Shown: positions 31,187 to 33,622 of the stretch, piece after piece
How the letters are laid out: each line of letters begins with the position of its first letter
How positions within the stretch are numbered: the stretch's first letter is position 1
From: an uncultured Clostridia bacterium
GTDB taxonomy: Bacteria > Bacillota > Clostridia > Oscillospirales > Acutalibacteraceae
Length of the DNA stretch: 33,622 nt
Assembly (NCBI GenBank): GCA_944384815.1
Contig: CALWUW010000010.1
Span: forward strand, 1-33,622
Direction: 5' to 3'
Program-made: the position numbers and the translations under genes
The notes under the pieces: model-generated
What the model was told of the DNA's origin: nothing
Seen by the model: the letters and a program-made list of their open reading frames with translations, nothing else
Databases searched by the model: none

Positions 31187-31965
31187 TTGGGCATTTGGAG
31201 CCAGGCAGCCGAGCACTGCCTGGCTGGCTTTTTGGAGATCCCCTGGGCTGCCGGATCGTAAGCGCGGCAAGGGCCTATGGGGAAACCCTTTCTTTTTTGC
31301 AGGTTTGGCAGCAGGAGGAAAGCGGCTTGGTTTTGGCCTTACTGGATCAAACCTTGCTTTTGGTTCAAAAACCGGGAACGGTTTTATCTTCCCGGCAAAA
31401 ACAGGAGCTGAAAGCTTTTATATCTTTCTCCGCAGCCAAAACGGCTCTGTGTTCCCGGAACTTGGAAGAGCTTTTCTCCGCAGGGGAGAAGCGTACAGGG
31501 CAGATCATGGATGGTCGGCGGCAAAGCATTCTTTCCATCGGAAAGGGAAACAGGTCCTTGGCTGAATTTGAAGAAAAGCAGGAATGGAAAATTCCCCAGC
31601 TGTATGAACTGCTGAAAACTTGTGAAAGCCCTCGATTCCGCGTGCCGCCTTTTGAGCCGTTTTATCTGGATTTTTCCCATCGGATGCGCCATGAAAGCGC
31701 CCGGGCGGCGGTGCTGTTTTGCGGGGACCGCATGGCGGCGGCTGCGTTCAGCACGGCGTATACGGATGAAATGGGCATCCTCACCGTGGCGGCGGTTGCC
31801 CCGGAATACAGAGGCTTGGGATTGGGAAAACAAGTGGTCTATACACTGTGCCGGATGCTTCCTTCCCAAAATATTTGTGTGTATCGGGATAAAGAGGAAA
31901 ACCAAAGGTTTTATGCTTCCCTGGGGTTCAGGGACCGGGAACCGTTTACGGAGGTACTATTATAG
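31183..31965 (+). CDS. GNAT family N-acetyltransferase with extra N-terminal domain
   Basis: The C-terminal about 110 residues form a GNAT domain: GILTVAAVAPEYRGLGLGKQVVYTL contains the acetyl-CoA pyrophosphate loop RGLGLGK (about residues 210-216), followed by NICVYRDKEENQRFYASLGFRD, the usual end of the fold. The first about 150 residues are not recognised and include LSSRQKQELKAFISFSAAKTALC. The start is a TTG at 31183 that overlaps the TGA of the M42 gene, which suggests translational coupling; a separate ribosome site is weak. Acetyl transfer from acetyl-CoA to an amine is expected, with unknown acceptor. Confidence 0.75.
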   Translation: MIGHLEPGSRALPGWLFGDPLGCRIVSAARAYGETLSFLQVWQQEESGLVLALLDQTLLLVQKPGTVLSSRQKQELKAFISFSAAKTALCSRNLEELFSAGEKRTGQIMDGRRQSILSIGKGNRSLAEFEEKQEWKIPQLYELLKTCESPRFRVPPFEPFYLDFSHRMRHESARAAVLFCGDRMAAAAFSTAYTDEMGILTVAAVAPEYRGLGLGKQVVYTLCRMLPSQNICVYRDKEENQRFYASLGFRDREPFTEVLL

Positions 31966-32069
31966 GCAGCATGGAACAAAGCCGCCAAACAAATTGGCTG
32001 CTGGAAACAGCGCAAAATGGCAAGAGGATAAGAAACGGTTTATCCCATAGAAAAGAGAGGAATAGAATT

Positions 32070-33344
32070 TTGAACATACATCCTTATTTTAAATTGGATC
32101 CTTTTATTTTGAAAACGGCGGAACAGGCATTGGAGGAAGTGACCCCTTCTTTCGCCCGAATCGACAGTGTGACCGCCTATAACCAGCAGAAAATGCAGGC
32201 GGCCTTCAGCCATGCCGGAATCAGCGAGAGCCATTTTGTAGGCTCCACCGGTTATGGATACGGGGACAGAGGACGGGATGCGCTGGATGAAGTGTATGCT
32301 TTTGCTCTGGGAGCGGAAGATGCTTTGGTGCGCCATAATTTTGTGTGCGGCACCCATGCGCTGACAGTGGCCTTATTCGGGGTCTTGCGGCCGGGGGATA
32401 CCATGCTCAGCGTTACAGGACTCCCCTACGATACCCTCCAAAGCGTGATTGGTTTGGCCGGCAATGGGATCGGTTCTCTGAAAGAATTCGGGATCCATTA
32501 TGAGCAAGTGGACTTGAAAGAAGACGGTACACCGGATTATCCGGAAATCGAAAAACGCATTCATCCGGGTCTGAAAATGGTATATATCCAGCGTTCCCGG
32601 GGATACAGCCTGCGTCCTTCTCTGTTTGTAGAGGACATTGAAAAGCTGGTGAAACTGGCCCGGGAAAAAGCGCCGGAAGCCATTGTTATGGTGGACAACT
32701 GCTACGGGGAGTTTGTACAGACCCGGGAACCTTTGGAAGTGGGAGCGGATCTGATGGCCGGTTCTCTCATTAAGAATCCCGGAGGCGGCATAGCCCCTAC
32801 CGGCGGGTATATTGCCGGGCGAAAAGAACTTGTAGAGCAGTGTGCATACCGGCTGACCACCCCCGGAACCGGGCGGGAAGTGGGAGCCACTTTGGGAAAC
32901 AACCGGGAGCTGTTTATGGGAGCTTTCCATGCCCCTCATGTAACAGGAGAAGCACTGAAAACGGCGGTCTTTACAGCGGCGTTGTTCCGGCTTTTGGGAT
33001 ACGACGTGACACCTCTGCCGGAGCAGCCCCGTGCCGACATTATTCAGGCGGTGTTGCTGCGGGAAGAAAAAGCCCTGATTTCTTTTTGCAAGGGTATTCA
33101 AAAGGGAGCGCCGGTGGATTCCTTTGTGGTGCCGGAGCCGGCGGATATGCCCGGCTACGATTCCAAGGTAATCATGGCGGCAGGCGCCTTTACTCTGGGA
33201 GCTTCCATTGAGCTTTCCGCGGATGCGCCTTTGCGGGAACCGTATGCCGCTTGGATGCAAGGCGGACTGAACTTCCACAGCGGTTCTCTGGGGGCTATGT
33301 TGGCGGCCCAGTCCATGCTGGAAGATGGGATTCTGAAAAAATAA
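32070..33344 (+). CDS. Methionine gamma-lyase-like PLP enzyme (YnbB / aluminium resistance family)
   Basis: The 424-aa protein matches the Alum_res/YnbB family, fold type I PLP enzymes related to cystathionine and methionine gamma-lyases. STGYGYGDRGRDALDEVYA (about residues 57-75) and FVCGTHALTVALFG (about residue 89) form the cofactor pocket, MVDNCYGEFVQ holds the Asp for the pyridine nitrogen, and the Schiff-base Lys is in MAGSLIKNPGGG (about residue 235). Substrate and role are unclear despite the family name. The start is a TTG at 32070 supported by AGAGAGGA about 9 nt upstream; an ATG at 31971 is in frame but lacks a ribosome site and adds non-family sequence. Confidence 0.9.
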   Translation: MNIHPYFKLDPFILKTAEQALEEVTPSFARIDSVTAYNQQKMQAAFSHAGISESHFVGSTGYGYGDRGRDALDEVYAFALGAEDALVRHNFVCGTHALTVALFGVLRPGDTMLSVTGLPYDTLQSVIGLAGNGIGSLKEFGIHYEQVDLKEDGTPDYPEIEKRIHPGLKMVYIQRSRGYSLRPSLFVEDIEKLVKLAREKAPEAIVMVDNCYGEFVQTREPLEVGADLMAGSLIKNPGGGIAPTGGYIAGRKELVEQCAYRLTTPGTGREVGATLGNNRELFMGAFHAPHVTGEALKTAVFTAALFRLLGYDVTPLPEQPRADIIQAVLLREEKALISFCKGIQKGAPVDSFVVPEPADMPGYDSKVIMAAGAFTLGASIELSADAPLREPYAAWMQGGLNFHSGSLGAMLAAQSMLEDGILKK

Positions 33345-33356
33345 CGCTTATAGCTC

Positions 33357-33385
33357 TTGCGCAGCACGATAAAATTTTGTATACT
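33357..33385 (+). promoter_or_regulatory. Promoter of tRNA-Leu inside an inverted repeat
   Basis: TTGCGC at 33357-33362 and TATACT at 33380-33385, 17 bp apart, with the predicted start near 33392. Confidence 0.6.
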
Positions 33386-33408
33386 TAATAGAGCAAAATT
33401 TTATCGTG
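33365..33408. repeat. 15-bp perfect inverted repeat around the tRNA-Leu -10 box
   Basis: CACGATAAAATTTTG at 33365-33379 and CAAAATTTTATCGTG at 33394-33408 are exact complements with a 14-nt centre that contains the -10. There is no T run, so it does not look like a terminator for the PLP gene upstream. Confidence 0.8.
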
Positions 33409-33414
33409 TGATTT

Positions 33415-33498
33415 GCGGGTGTGGCGGAATTGGCAGACGCGCCAGATTTAGGTTCTGGTGGCAACACCGTGCAGGTTCAAGTCCTGTCACCCGCACCA
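33415..33498 (+). tRNA. tRNA-Leu (anticodon UAG), CCA encoded
   Basis: Acceptor arms GCGGGTG (33415-33421) and CACCCGC (33488-33494) pair, followed by A and CCA (to 33498). The anticodon stem CCAGA/TCTGG encloses TTTAGGT with anticodon TAG at 33449-33451, and the T-arm loop GTTCAAG is present. The long variable arm fits a leucine tRNA. Confidence 0.95.
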
Positions 33499-33527
33499 TA
33501 AGAGGGCACTAAAAAAGATGCCTAAGC

Positions 33528-33556
33528 AAAAAACCTCGATAAAATCGAGGTTTTTT
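33528..33556 (+). terminator. Terminator of tRNA-Leu
   Basis: AAAAAACCTCGAT (33528-33540) pairs with ATCGAGGTTTTTT around AAA. The remaining 66 nt of the window hold no feature that I can support. Confidence 0.9.
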
Positions 33557-33622
33557 CGCATTTTCAGGGCAAGTTTTTCAGCATAGATTCTATAGATGCC
33601 AAACGGCAAAAATCCTATACTG

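Noticed and set aside
1-33622. CRISPR arrays, transposons, prophage or resistance cassettes
   Set aside because: No regularly spaced repeats, transposase or integrase frames, terminal repeats or attachment sites were seen. The genes are ordinary chromosomal ones.

Overview
The window looks like chromosome of a low-to-mid GC, spore-forming member of the Firmicutes (Clostridia, probably Oscillospiraceae-like). The evidence is strong Shine-Dalgarno sequences with many TTG and GTG starts, sigma-A promoters with 17-bp spacing, a ypeB germination gene, a NiaR repressor, an L10 leader with the usual Firmicutes attenuator, and a secE-nusG-rplK-rplA-rplJ-rplL block. This placement is inference; the genus cannot be read from the sequence. 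No phage, insertion sequence, integron or CRISPR signal was seen.

Layout. 1-1560: a dense regulatory stretch, a 45-aa orphan ORF, a MIF-type tautomerase and sfsA. 1581-6276: a MATE exporter (+), a DUF3810 membrane metallopeptidase-like protein (-) and a Na+/phosphate cotransporter with a PhoU tail (+). 6336-11322: a minus-strand run read as ddl, a DUF1934 protein, argS and a homocysteine methyltransferase-like gene. 11473-12350: an uncharacterised 267-aa protein. 12512-16127: rpmG, secE, nusG, rplK, rplA, L10 leader, rplJ, rplL and a strong terminator; rpoBC does not follow. 16428-17124: an ECF S component, probably the niacin carrier NiaX, with a palindrome at its transcription start. 17333-24860: two different GH127/DUF1680 enzymes, an AraC regulator divergent from the first, cysS, and the NiaR repressor. 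24882-27197: an MscS channel and ypeB (-). 27311-33344: a long structured leader, murD, two overlapping M42 aminopeptidases, a GNAT protein and a YnbB-like PLP enzyme (+). 33357-33556: tRNA-Leu(UAG) with its own promoter and terminator.

How genes connect. NiaR and its likely target niaX lie 5 kb apart, and the niaX start region carries a TGTC/GACA palindrome, so a niacin-responsive circuit is probable. ddl and murD both serve peptidoglycan synthesis but sit in separate units. The two M42 peptidases, the GNAT protein and perhaps the PLP enzyme form one coupled unit that suggests peptide and amino-acid turnover. The two GH127 enzymes lack signal peptides and have no transporter nearby, so they should act in the cytoplasm on imported arabinosides.

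The most unexplained signals are the multi-hairpin leader of murD, a GAAACGA-containing element shared by three intergenic regions, the 15-bp inverted repeat that brackets the -10 of the tRNA-Leu promoter, and the half-site cluster at the left edge. No clearly new protein system was found.
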